Shown: positions 1 through 8,900 of the stretch, in pieces | How the letters are laid out: each line of letters opens with the position of its first letter | Position numbering within the stretch: the first letter of the stretch is position 1 | Source of the DNA: Verrucomicrobiota bacterium | GTDB lineage: Bacteria > Verrucomicrobiota > Verrucomicrobiia > Opitutales > Opitutaceae | Direction: 5' to 3' | DNA: 64,000 bases | NCBI GenBank assembly: GCA_023457035.1 | Contig: JAEWNN010000116.1 | Span: 1-64,000 of the forward strand | The notes under the pieces: model-generated | The model's database searches: none | Told to the model about the DNA's origin: nothing | Seen by the model: the letters and a program-made list of their open reading frames with translations, nothing else | Made by a program: the position numbers and the translations under genes

Positions 1-187
1 GGTCGTTCTCGAGCCCCAGCGCCCGGTCGGTCGGGACGATGCCGCCGACGATCGTGCGGTCCGTCTCCCACCAGCGCAGGTTGGCCTGGCCGGGCACGAA
101 CAGGCCGGAAACGAGGTACTGCCGGCGCAGCTCCTCCGGAGAGAGAGTGGCGGCAAGGTGGATCTGGGGATTTTCCGGAATATTCAT
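1..187 (-). CDS. kduI: 5-dehydro-4-deoxy-D-glucuronate isomerase (5' part, runs off the window)
   Basis: The first 62 codons are present; the rest lies before position 1. KduI converts 5-keto-4-deoxyuronate, the spontaneous product of the unsaturated uronate released by pectin lyases and unsaturated glucuronyl hydrolases, to 2,5-diketo-3-deoxygluconate in the cytoplasm. The visible N-terminus follows the family pattern: a LRRQYLVSGLFV-type stretch near residue 17, then TDRTIVGGIVP, which matches the DRIIVGGIMP segment of enterobacterial KduI. There is no signal peptide. The ATG at 187-185 is chosen because the conserved segment falls at the usual distance from it; no clear ribosome binding site precedes it. 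It lies downstream of the GH112 gene on the same strand, which fits a pectin/rhamnogalacturonan role. The active-site half is not visible. Confidence 0.88.
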   Translation of the reverse strand, partial: MNIPENPQIHLAATLSPEELRRQYLVSGLFVPGQANLRWWETDRTIVGGIVPTDRALGLEND

Positions 188-292
188 GGGAAAGGAGAGA
201 GCCAAGCGGCGGGGGCCGCGGAACACGAGAAAGACAGCGCCTACAGCCGGAGACAAAACCCGACAACGCGGACCGTCCGAAGCCTCCGCCGC

Positions 293-322
293 GCCTGGCG
301 CCGGAAAACGCCGGCGTCAGGC
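293..322 (-). terminator. Hairpin downstream of the GH112 gene
   Basis: A 12-bp inverted repeat with one mismatch (293-304 with 311-322, 6-nt loop) starts 10 bases past the GH112 stop codon and lies between that gene and kduI. No U-tract follows on the minus strand, so it may be an attenuating or Rho-assisted site rather than a full intrinsic terminator. Confidence 0.4.
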
Positions 323-332
323 CGCGCGCTTC

Positions 333-2540
333 TCAGATATCCAGAATGGCAATGCCGTGGGACGGGAGCTGCACGGTCTTCGTCGCCCGGCCGTCGCCGA
401 GGGTGACAGTGGTCGACTCGTCGGTGCCGGCATTGTTGATCACGACGAGCTTCCTCGCCTTCGGGAAGTACGTCGCCTCGGTGCGGATGTTCGCGGAGCT
501 CCACGCGGTCCACTGCGCGTCCTTGGCCGCGGCCCAGTAGAGCGCGCGGTGCAGCAGGCGGGTGTTCTCGGGCGTGAACTTGAAGCCGCTGAAGTACACG
601 GCACGGCCCTTGCCGAAGCCGTGCACCGCCAAGCGCGGAGAGTTGTCGCGTTCGGCGAGCACCTGCGTGTCCGGGCCGTGGACGTAGATGCCGTCGACAT
701 CTTTCGCGAAATCCGGAGCGACGCCCGCCGGCAGGTCGGCGGTGATGAAGTGCGGGGCGAACGCGCCCTCGGGCTTGGCGTACTTGAACTTGCCGTTGGC
801 GAGGCGCTCGCCGCCGTCGCGGTCGAGCCCGAAGACCTGCGCGAGCTTGAAGAGCTGGCCGGGTTGCGCGAGCGCGCTGGGCTCACCCACGCCGATCACG
901 CCGCCGCCCTTCTGGACGAACTGCGTGAGGATCGTCTCCACCTCCGGGTTGCTCCAGAAATGGCCGCCCGACCACGCGGTGCCCGCACGGCCGGCGTTGA
1001 TGATGACCTTCACGCCGGGGGGCACGCCCTCGGCGACGAGGTCGTCGAAGCTGATGAACTGCACATCGAGCGCGAGGCCGGCGAGCGACTCGAGCACGGC
1101 GTAGAGCTCGACGCCCGGAGTGAAGTGGCCGGAGCACGTCCAGGCGCGGAGGTTGCCCCAGGCGGTGAGCACGGCGACCTTGAACGGTGCCACCCACGGC
1201 TGGCCGCTCGCGTGGAAGGATTTCAGAAGACGGAACTCCTTCAGCAGGCCCTCGATGTAGTCCTGGAAATCCGGAAACGGCTCGACGAGCGAGAGGTAGC
1301 CGCCCAGGCCGATGCGATCGATCGGCGCGCGGACGAGGCCGCGGCGGGCGTCGATCCAGAAGTTCTTGGCGTCGAGCGTCGGGTTGCCGCCCTCCTTGAA
1401 CGTCGGTTCGCCCTTGAGTCCGGTCGGGAAGAGGTACGGGTGCAGACGGAGCTCGTGGGTCTTCACGCCCCTGGAATGCGCACAGAGGCGGACCTCGAAG
1501 GCGTTGAAGACGCACTTGATCAGACCGTCGAAACCGAACTCGGCGAAACGCGGGCTGTTCGGCTCCACGCCGATCCAGTGGTCGTCATAGAAGACGTAAG
1601 CGAGCTTCTGATGCGCGTGGACGAGGTCGATGCACTGGCGGCCGAACTCGATCACGAAGTCATGCACGAACTCCATGTAGTCGCAGTAGCGGCGCGAGGG
1701 CGCGTTGTGCGTGGAGTTGTAGAGGCCGCCGTTGACGAAATCCTCGGAGGTGAGCTTGTAGCCGAACCTCTTCTCGAAGAGCTTCAGCGCGCGCGGGCTG
1801 ACGGTCATCTCGTAGTCGCCCCAGTCCGAGTAGATGTCGCGCAGGCGGGCGTGATCGGCGCCCCAAAACCACGAGAAATTGTAGAACATCGAGGTGAAGC
1901 GCACGACCTTCGTGTCCTTGTGCTCGACCAGCCAGCGCTCGAGAAACGCGAGCAACTGCTTCTGCACCGCCGGCTGCATCGGGTCGACGGCGGCGAGATG
2001 CTCGCGGTCGCCCCAGTTGTTCGTGAGGTGGTTGTACATCGAGATCTCCTCCCACAGGCGCAGGGCGAGGAAGTTCACGGTGTACTTGTGGCCCGGTACG
2101 GTGCCGGCGATGGTGACGGTGCCCTTCTTCGGGTTCACCGCCCACTTCGTCTTGGAGACCTCCTTGCCGGTGGTGCGGTCGAAGACCTGCCACCAACGCT
2201 TCGGGCTGTCCTTCCAGTTCACGGCGAACTGTTCGTCGTAGTAGCCGGCGAGGAGAGTGATCGTGGTCGTGGTCTTCTCGGCCACGACCGGGAAGCTCAT
2301 CAGGAAGTTCTGCTGCAACTGGTCGTGATGCTCGCGCGCCCACGGCTGGATCGAGCGCACGAGGCAGACCGTCGAGTAGATCGCGTAGCCAGACTGGATG
2401 ATCTCCGGCGAGAGCTGGGTGCCGTCGGAGTCGCGGATGGTGTCGGCGCCCCATTTTTTTGCGAGCCGCAGCGTGAGCTGCTCGTGGCCCGCTTCGCCGG
2501 GGAGGGTGAAATCGCCTTGGGTCAGGTCCGGTTGGTCCAT
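333..2540 (-). CDS. GH112 beta-galactoside phosphorylase (galacto-N-biose/lacto-N-biose or galactosyl-rhamnose type)
   Basis: 735 residues, the usual length for GH112 (about 720-750). These cytoplasmic enzymes use phosphate to split a beta-galactoside into galactose 1-phosphate and the acceptor sugar. The protein aligns throughout with the family: an N-terminal TIM-barrel catalytic region, FYDDHWIG at about 317-324 containing the expected catalytic acid (Asp319 or Asp320, close to Asp313 of the Bifidobacterium enzyme), GGYLSLVEPFPDF near 430, and a C-terminal beta-galactosidase-like domain. There is no signal peptide, as expected for a phosphorylase. Substrate cannot be read from sequence with certainty. 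Because rhamnogalacturonan I carries beta-galactose on rhamnose and the window is rich in enzymes for that polymer, galactosyl-beta-1,4-rhamnose phosphorylase is my preferred inference over lacto-N-biose phosphorylase. It is divergent from the GH2 gene and precedes kduI. Confidence 0.9.
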   Translation of the reverse strand: MDQPDLTQGDFTLPGEAGHEQLTLRLAKKWGADTIRDSDGTQLSPEIIQSGYAIYSTVCLVRSIQPWAREHHDQLQQNFLMSFPVVAEKTTTTITLLAGYYDEQFAVNWKDSPKRWWQVFDRTTGKEVSKTKWAVNPKKGTVTIAGTVPGHKYTVNFLALRLWEEISMYNHLTNNWGDREHLAAVDPMQPAVQKQLLAFLERWLVEHKDTKVVRFTSMFYNFSWFWGADHARLRDIYSDWGDYEMTVSPRALKLFEKRFGYKLTSEDFVNGGLYNSTHNAPSRRYCDYMEFVHDFVIEFGRQCIDLVHAHQKLAYVFYDDHWIGVEPNSPRFAEFGFDGLIKCVFNAFEVRLCAHSRGVKTHELRLHPYLFPTGLKGEPTFKEGGNPTLDAKNFWIDARRGLVRAPIDRIGLGGYLSLVEPFPDFQDYIEGLLKEFRLLKSFHASGQPWVAPFKVAVLTAWGNLRAWTCSGHFTPGVELYAVLESLAGLALDVQFISFDDLVAEGVPPGVKVIINAGRAGTAWSGGHFWSNPEVETILTQFVQKGGGVIGVGEPSALAQPGQLFKLAQVFGLDRDGGERLANGKFKYAKPEGAFAPHFITADLPAGVAPDFAKDVDGIYVHGPDTQVLAERDNSPRLAVHGFGKGRAVYFSGFKFTPENTRLLHRALYWAAAKDAQWTAWSSANIRTEATYFPKARKLVVINNAGTDESTTVTLGDGRATKTVQLPSHGIAILDI

Positions 2541-2599
2541 TGGCCGACGCTAGCGGGCGCCCGGTTTCTGCAAAGCGATTACGGATTCCAACAGTCCGA

Positions 2600-2681
2600 G
2601 CGCTCTTGCAGGTTGCCCATGCCTCCAACCGTCCGGCTGGTTGGCTTTCGCCAAGGTATCCGGCTTCTTCCAGCCTATAAC
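2600..2681 (+). promoter_or_regulatory. Regulatory sequence at the GH2 start; start-site ambiguity
   Basis: The divergent gap between GH112 and GH2 holds GCGCTCTTGCA (2600-2610), also found upstream of the genes at 10522 and 12303; a small inverted repeat TTGGC-tttc-GCCAA (2641-2654); and TATAAC (2676-2681), which looks like a -10 box but has no good -35. If TATAAC is used, GH2 would start at the in-frame GTG at 2700 rather than the ATG at 2619. This is a weak, motif-only reading. Confidence 0.25.
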
Positions 2682-5594
2682 CGACAACCGTTTGTTCACG
2701 TGGCTGCACCCATCACCGTCCCAGTTCATGCTTCGTTGTTCGATCTCGCCGGCGAGTGGCAACTGCATTTCCCGGATGCGGCCTCCGCGCAGGAGAATCC
2801 GCCGGCCGCCGAGGCCTTCACCGCGCGCATCGTGCTGCCCGCCACCACCGAGACGGCCGGGCTCGGTCCGGTCAATCCGGAGCGCCGCACCGCCGGCCTC
2901 ACGCCCGTCCGCCGTCTCGTCGGTCCCGTCTGGTACCGGCGCACCTTCACCGTGCCGGAAACGTGGCGCGGCAAACCGGTCCGTCTCCACCTCGAACGCA
3001 CCAAGCTCGCCGCCGTCTGGCTCGACGGCCACCGCGTAGGCGAGTGCCGCCTGCTCACCGTCCCGCACGAACACGATCTCGGCCCGCTCGCTCCGGGCGA
3101 GCACACACTCGCGCTCTGCATCGACAACTCCTTCCAGCCCGCCCCCGGCGACAACCACCAGGTTTCCGAGCACACGCAGGGCAACTGGAACGGCGTCCTC
3201 GGCCGCCTCGAGCTTCGCACGCTCCCACCCGTGCGCATCGAGCACGTCTCCGTCTCACCCGACCTCGCCGCCCGAGCCCTCCGCTTGCGCATCCGCCTCT
3301 CGGGCGCGCCGGCACTCCCCTCCTCCGGCTCTCTCTCCATCGCCGCCGAGAGCTGCAACCACGCCGGCGCCCCCCACCGCCCGGCGCCGCTCTCCGTGCC
3401 GCTCACGCCCGCCGCCGCGGCCACCGGCGAAATCGCCGTCACCCTCCCGCTCGGCGCCGAGCCGAAGCCCTGGGACGAGTTCTCCCCCGCACTCTACTGC
3501 CTCGCCCTCCGCCTCGACTCACCCGCAGGCGCCGACGAGTACGCGTTCACCACCGGCCTGCGCGAGTTTCGCGCCCGCGGCACGCAATTCGCCATCAACG
3601 GCCGCACCACCTTCCTGCGCGGCGAGGTCAACTGCTGCGTCTTCCCGCTCACCGGGCACCCGCCGATGGATGTCGCCGGCTGGCGCGCCTACTACCGCGT
3701 CCTGCTCGACCACGGGCTCAACCACGTCCGCTTCCACAGCTGGACGCCGCCCGACGCCGCCTTCACCGCCGCCGACGAACTCGGGCTCTACGTCCAGACC
3801 GAGCTCCCGTTCTGGGGCGAGTGGGACGACTCGATCCGCACCGCGCTCAGCCCCGAAGGCGAGGCGATCCTCCGCGCCTACGGGCACCACCCGTCCTTGG
3901 TCGCGCTCACCCTCGGCAACGAGCACCGCGGCGAGCGCGCCCCGATGACTGCCCTCGTCGCCGAACTCCGGGCACTCGACCCGGGCCGCCTCCTCGCCGA
4001 GGGCGCCAATAACTTCCTCACCGCGCCCTCGCAGTCGCCCGCCGACGATTTCTGGGTCACCGCCCGCGTACCCGATCCGCGGCACCCCGGCCACTTCGCC
4101 AACGTCCGAGGTTGTCACGCCACTCAGGACGGCCCCGACGGCCACCTCCAGATCGGCCCCGGCGGCACCCGCCACGACTATGCCGCCGCCATCGCCGGTA
4201 TCCCGATTCCGGTGGTGAGCCACGAGATCGGCCAGTTCTCCGTCGCACCGGACTTCGCCGAGATCCCGTGCTACACCGGCGTGTTCGCCGCCCGCAACCT
4301 CGAGCACTGGCGCGAACGCTGCGCCACTGCCCGCATGCTCGACGAGGCTCCCGCCTCCCACCGCGCGACCGCCCAGCTCGCCGCCCGGCTCTACCGCGAG
4401 GAGATCGAGGCCGCGCTGCGCACCCCCGGCTTCGGGGGCTTTCAACTCCTCGGCCTCCAGGATTTTCCCGGCCAGGGCACCGCGCTCGTCGGCCTCTTTA
4501 GCGCCCTCCTCGAATCCAAGGGTGCGATCGCGCCTGCCGCGTTCCGCCGTTTCTGCGCGCCGCACGTCTTGCTCGCCCGCTTCGACCGCCACACCTGGAC
4601 CGCCGGCGAGACCTTCTCCTCCGACCTCGACCTCGCCCACTACGGCCCGGCCGATCTTCCCGCCGGCGTGCTGACCTGGGAGCTGCGCCCGCAGGTGTCC
4701 GAGGTAGGGTCTCAGCTTGCTGAGGCCGCTGGAACTCCGCTCCAGCCGGACCGGTGCGAGCAAGCTCGCACCCTACAGCGAGCTGGGGACCACGATTCAT
4801 CCGGCGCGATTCTCGCAACCGGCACACTCGCCACACACGCAGCACCCGCTGGTGGCCTGCACCGCCTCAGCGAACTCCGCTTCCCGCTCCCCGCGCTCAC
4901 AACCGCTGCCCACTTCGAGCTCCGCTTCACCCTCACCGCTGGCCCGACCACCGTTTCCACAACGTACCCGCTCTGGCTCTACCCGCTACCTGCGGCTGCA
5001 TCTATGGAGGGCGCCACTTCGTCGACGCCGTTCCTAACCTCCGATCCCGCGGCCGCCCAGGCCGCACTCGCCCGCGGCTCCCGCGTGCTCCTGATGCCCG
5101 ACGCCGCGCACCCGTTCGCGCATTCCCCCGGCGGCGCGTTCATGTCCGATTTCTGGTGCTGGACGATGTTCCACAACAAGCCCGGCACTCTCGCTCTGCT
5201 GATCGACAAGGGCCACCCCGCCCTCGCCGGCTTCCCCACCGCCGAGCACTCCGACTGGCAATGGTTCCACCTCACGCAGGCGTCGCAGCCGCTCGTGCTC
5301 GACTCGCTCCCACACGCGCTTCGCCCAATCGTCCGCACGATCGACAACTTCGAACGCTGCCATCGGCTCGGCCTGATCTTCGAGGCGCAGTTCGGTCCCG
5401 GCCGCCTGCTCGTCTGCGGCATCGACCTGCCCGCACTCGCCACGAAGCACCCGGAAGCGCGCCAACTCCTCTCCAGCCTCCGCGCCTACGTCACCTCCGA
5501 CCGTTTCCAACCCACGGTCTCTCTCGATCCCGCCGCCCTTGCCACCGTCCTCGGAACCACCCCTCCGTCGGCCTCCGCCAATAGAGCCCATTAG
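2619..5594 (+). CDS. Glycoside hydrolase family 2 enzyme (beta-galactosidase/beta-glucuronidase-like)
   Basis: About 991 residues from the ATG at 2619. The GH2 order is visible: a jelly-roll sugar-binding domain (SLFDLAGEWQ near 40-50, WYRRTF and DGHRVGE), an immunoglobulin-like domain, then a TIM barrel. The acid/base is Glu435 in LGNEHRG and the nucleophile is likely Glu536 in VSHEIGQ. No signal peptide is evident, so it may act in the cytoplasm or periplasm. Residues about 696-720 are encoded by a palindromic repeat found elsewhere in non-coding DNA (4704-4776), placed in frame in a linker after the catalytic barrel. The TAG stop lies inside another repeat tract. The start is uncertain: GTG at 2700 would begin just before the first conserved domain. 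Substrate is not determined; its position suggests galactosyl or glucuronyl pectin side chains. Confidence 0.8.
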   Translation: MPPTVRLVGFRQGIRLLPAYNRQPFVHVAAPITVPVHASLFDLAGEWQLHFPDAASAQENPPAAEAFTARIVLPATTETAGLGPVNPERRTAGLTPVRRLVGPVWYRRTFTVPETWRGKPVRLHLERTKLAAVWLDGHRVGECRLLTVPHEHDLGPLAPGEHTLALCIDNSFQPAPGDNHQVSEHTQGNWNGVLGRLELRTLPPVRIEHVSVSPDLAARALRLRIRLSGAPALPSSGSLSIAAESCNHAGAPHRPAPLSVPLTPAAAATGEIAVTLPLGAEPKPWDEFSPALYCLALRLDSPAGADEYAFTTGLREFRARGTQFAINGRTTFLRGEVNCCVFPLTGHPPMDVAGWRAYYRVLLDHGLNHVRFHSWTPPDAAFTAADELGLYVQTELPFWGEWDDSIRTALSPEGEAILRAYGHHPSLVALTLGNEHRGERAPMTALVAELRALDPGRLLAEGANNFLTAPSQSPADDFWVTARVPDPRHPGHFANVRGCHATQDGPDGHLQIGPGGTRHDYAAAIAGIPIPVVSHEIGQFSVAPDFAEIPCYTGVFAARNLEHWRERCATARMLDEAPASHRATAQLAARLYREEIEAALRTPGFGGFQLLGLQDFPGQGTALVGLFSALLESKGAIAPAAFRRFCAPHVLLARFDRHTWTAGETFSSDLDLAHYGPADLPAGVLTWELRPQVSEVGSQLAEAAGTPLQPDRCEQARTLQRAGDHDSSGAILATGTLATHAAPAGGLHRLSELRFPLPALTTAAHFELRFTLTAGPTTVSTTYPLWLYPLPAAASMEGATSSTPFLTSDPAAAQAALARGSRVLLMPDAAHPFAHSPGGAFMSDFWCWTMFHNKPGTLALLIDKGHPALAGFPTAEHSDWQWFHLTQASQPLVLDSLPHALRPIVRTIDNFERCHRLGLIFEAQFGPGRLLVCGIDLPALATKHPEARQLLSSLRAYVTSDRFQPTVSLDPAALATVLGTTPPSASANRAH
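4704..4776. repeat. Palindromic repeat pair (family C), in frame inside the GH2 gene
   Basis: Two hairpins, GTAGGG-tCTCAGCTTGCTGAGgcc (4704-4727) and GGTGCGAGCAAGCTCGCACC followed by CTAC (4753-4776). The outer GTAGGG and CCCTAC are inverted relative to each other. The same pair occurs in non-coding DNA at 31169-31239. Here it is translated as part of the GH2 protein. Confidence 0.8.
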
Positions 5595-5900
5595 TGTGAG
5601 TTAGTGGTTCCAGTCTCACCGACTCAGCTTCCGTGTCCTATCCGATCTCCGTCTCCGAATTGGCGTCTATTAGCGTTCATTAGCGGTTCACTATCTCCTC
5701 CTCCGCATCCGTCCTTCGTTTTCCTCTGTGTCGATCCACCGCCTTCGTCTTCTTCGGCACCATCAGTGTGCATCAGTGTGAATCAGTGGTTTCCTCTCTG
5801 AATCCGCGCCCCCTCCGTCCTTCGTTCGCTTCGTTTCCTTCTGTCGTCCGTTCGCCGTACTCTGTCATCCGTCGTCCGTTGTCCGTCGTCGCCCTCGCCC
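5590..5900. repeat. Gene-free 300-bp tract of short tandem repeats
   Basis: Three blocks of a roughly 10-11-bp unit are visible: TTAGTGTGAGTTAGTGGTT (5591-5609), CTATTAGCGTTCATTAGCGG (about 5667-5686) and CATCAGTGTG repeated (5761-5790), each ending in a GTGGTT- or GCGGTT-like tail. They are followed by pyrimidine-rich TCCGTCG/GTCCGT repeats up to the next start codon. The GH2 stop codon (5592-5594) lies in the first block. No gene or RNA is seen here. Confidence 0.6.
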
Positions 5901-8900
5901 ATGCTCCCCGTCTCCGTCCGCCGCGAAACCGTCGTCCTGCCCACCTACCGGCCGCAGCCCGCCGACAAGAACCCGATGTTCCTCGAGACCCGCGTCTACC
6001 AGGGCTCGAGCGGCCGCGTCTACCCGCTGCCGTTCATCGACCGCATCGCGGAGAAACCCACCCCGCAGCCGTGGGACGCCATCTATCTCGAGAACGAGTA
6101 CCTCCTCGTGATGCTCCTGCCTGCGCTCGGCGGCCGTATCCACCGCATGGTCGACAAGACCAACGGCTACGACATCATCTACCACCAGCCCGTCATCAAG
6201 CCCGCACTCGTCGGCCTCGCCGGCCCATGGATCAGCGGCGGCATCGAGTTCAACTGGCCCCAGCATCACCGCCCGTCGACGTTCATGCCCGCCGAGGTCG
6301 CCATTGAGGAGGAAGCCGATGGCGCGATCACCGTCTGGCTCGGCGAACACGAGCCGATGAACCGCATGAAGGGCATGCACGGCGTCCGCCTCGCGCCCGG
6401 CCGCGCCGTGCTCGAGCTGCGCGCCCGCGTCCACAACCGCACCACCGACACCCAGACCTTCCTCTGGTGGGCCAACGTCGCCACCGAGGTCCACGAGCGC
6501 TACCAGTCCTTCTTCCCGCCGGACGCCACCTACGTCGCCGACCACGCCAAGCGCGCCATGAGCACCTTCCCGCTCTGCTCCGGCCGCTACTACGGCGTCG
6601 ACTACGCCGCCCGCGCCCGCACCGGCGTGCCCACCGCCGAGACGCCGCGCCAGTATCTTCCGCCCGGTGACTACGCGCCCAACGACCTCTCCTGGTACGC
6701 CAACATCCCCGTGCCGACCTCGTACATGTGCATGGGCACGCGCGCCGACTTCTTCGGCGGCTACGACCACCGCGAACAGGCCGGCATCGTCCACGTCGCC
6801 GACCGCCACATCGCCCCTGGCAAGAAGCAGTGGACTTGGGGCAACCACGAGTTCGGTTACGCCTGGGACCGCAACCTCACCGACGCCGACGCCAACGGCG
6901 AGTTCCGCCCCTACATCGAGCTCATGGCCGGCGTCTACACCGACAACCAGCCCGACTTCTCCTTCCTCCAGCCCGGCGAAACCAAAACCTGGAGCCAGTA
7001 CTGGTACCCGATCCGGTCCATCGGCCCCGCGCAGGCCGCCAACACCGAGGCCGCGCTCAGTCTGCGCACCACCGCCGCCTCCGCGCAGATCGGCGTCGCC
7101 GTCACGGCGTCCCAGCCGCGCGCCCGCGTCGTCCTCCGCCGCGGCGAAACCGAACTCGCCACCTTCGCCCGCGACCTCTCGCCCGCCGATTCGCTCGTCG
7201 AGACCGTGCCGCTCCCACGCGGCACCAAGCCGACCGCGCTCACGCTCGAAGTCTTCGCCGCCGACGGTCGGTCCATCGTCTCCTACTCTCCGGTTCGCCC
7301 GAAGGCCATGGCCTCCGAAGCCTTGGCGAAGGAGGCCGCCACCGAGCCGCCCGCGCCGGCCAACGTCCCGACCTCCGACGAGCTCTACCTCACCGGCCTC
7401 CACCTCGAGCAATACCGCCACGCCACGCGCCACCCCGAGCTCTACTGGCGCGAGGCGCTCCGCCGCGATCCCGGCGACTCCCGCTGCCTCCTCGCCCTCG
7501 GCCGCTGGCACCTGCGCCGCGGCGAGTTCGCCGACGCCGAGCACCATCTCCGCGCCAGCATCGCGCGCCAAACCTTCCGCAACCCGAACCCCGCCGACGG
7601 CGAGCCGCTCTATCAGCTCGGCCGCTGCCTCCGTCTGAAGGCGCTCTTCGCCACCGACCGCACCGAAGCCTTGGCGGAGGAGGCCTTCGCCAAAGCCACC
7701 TGGAACCACGCTTGGCGCTCCGCCGGCCACCTCGCCCTCGCCGAGATCGCCTGCACCCGCGCCGACTGGTCCGCCGCCCTCGCCCACCTCGAACGCAGCC
7801 GTCGGCTCGACACCGACAATCTCCGTGCCCGCGGCCTGGCGACAGTCGTCCTCCGCCGCCTCGGCCGCGACGCCGAAGCCGCCGCGCTCATCGCGGACAC
7901 GCTCCGCCTCGACCCGCTCGACGTCTGGTCGCGCCACCTTGCCGGCCAGCCGTTGCCCGTCGACAACCAGTTCCGCCTCGATCTCGCGCTCGACTACGCC
8001 CGCGCCGGCCTCTTCGCCGAGGCACTCGGCGTCGTCGCCGATGCCAACACCGCGGCGGCCGACGGCACCGCGCCGCTCGTCAGCTACTACCGCGCTTGGC
8101 TCGCGCACCAGCTCGGCGACGCAAAATCCGTCGCCACCCACCTCGCCGCCGCCGCCAGCGCCGCGCCCGACTACTGTTTCCCCGCGCGCCTTGAGGAGAT
8201 CGCCATCCTCCAGTTCGCCCTCGCCGCCAACCCGCGCGACGCCCGCGCGCCGTTCTACCTTGGCAACCTCTTCTACGACCGCCGCCGTCACCAGGAAGCC
8301 ATCAAGCTCTGGGAGCGCGCCGTGCGCCTCGAACCGGCCAACGCCGTCGCCTGGCGAAATCTCGGCATCGCCTGCTTCAATATCCTCGGCCAGCCCGCCA
8401 AGGCCCGCCGCGCCTACGAAGCCGCGTTCCGTGCCAACCCCGCCGACGCCCGCCTGCTCTACGAGCGCGACCAACTCTGGAAGCGTCTCGGCGAGAAGCC
8501 GGCCAAGCGTCTCCGCGAACTGGAGCGCCACGCCGACCTCGTCCGCACGCGCGACGACCTCTGCGTCGAGCTCTGCGCGCTCTACAACCAGACCGGCCGT
8601 CCCGCCGCCGCACTGCCGATCCTCCAGACGCGCCGTTTCCAGCCCTGGGAAGGCGGCGAAGGCCAGTCACTCGGCCAGCACGTCCGCACCCACCTCCTCC
8701 TCGGCCGCGCCGCGCTCGCGAAAGATCCTGCCGCCGCCCGCGCCCACTTCGAGCAGGCGCTCGCCGCACCGGAGAATCTCGGCGAGGCCAAGCACCTGCT
8801 CGCCAACCAGAGCGACATCCGCCTCTGGCTCGGCGACGCCTGCGCCGCCGCCGGCGACAAGGCCGGCGCCCGCGCCCACTGGACCGCCGCCGCCACGTTC

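Noticed and set aside
39..2618. Plus-strand open frame running continuously from 39 into the GH2 gene
   Set aside because: It is antisense to kduI and GH112, which have clear family motifs; only the part from about 2619 onward encodes GH2 similarity. High GC removes stop codons on the opposite strand.
5865..8531. Long minus-strand frame antisense to the DUF5107-TPR gene
   Set aside because: Composition is Gly/Val/Glu-rich low complexity with no motif, as expected from the antisense of a GC-rich gene.
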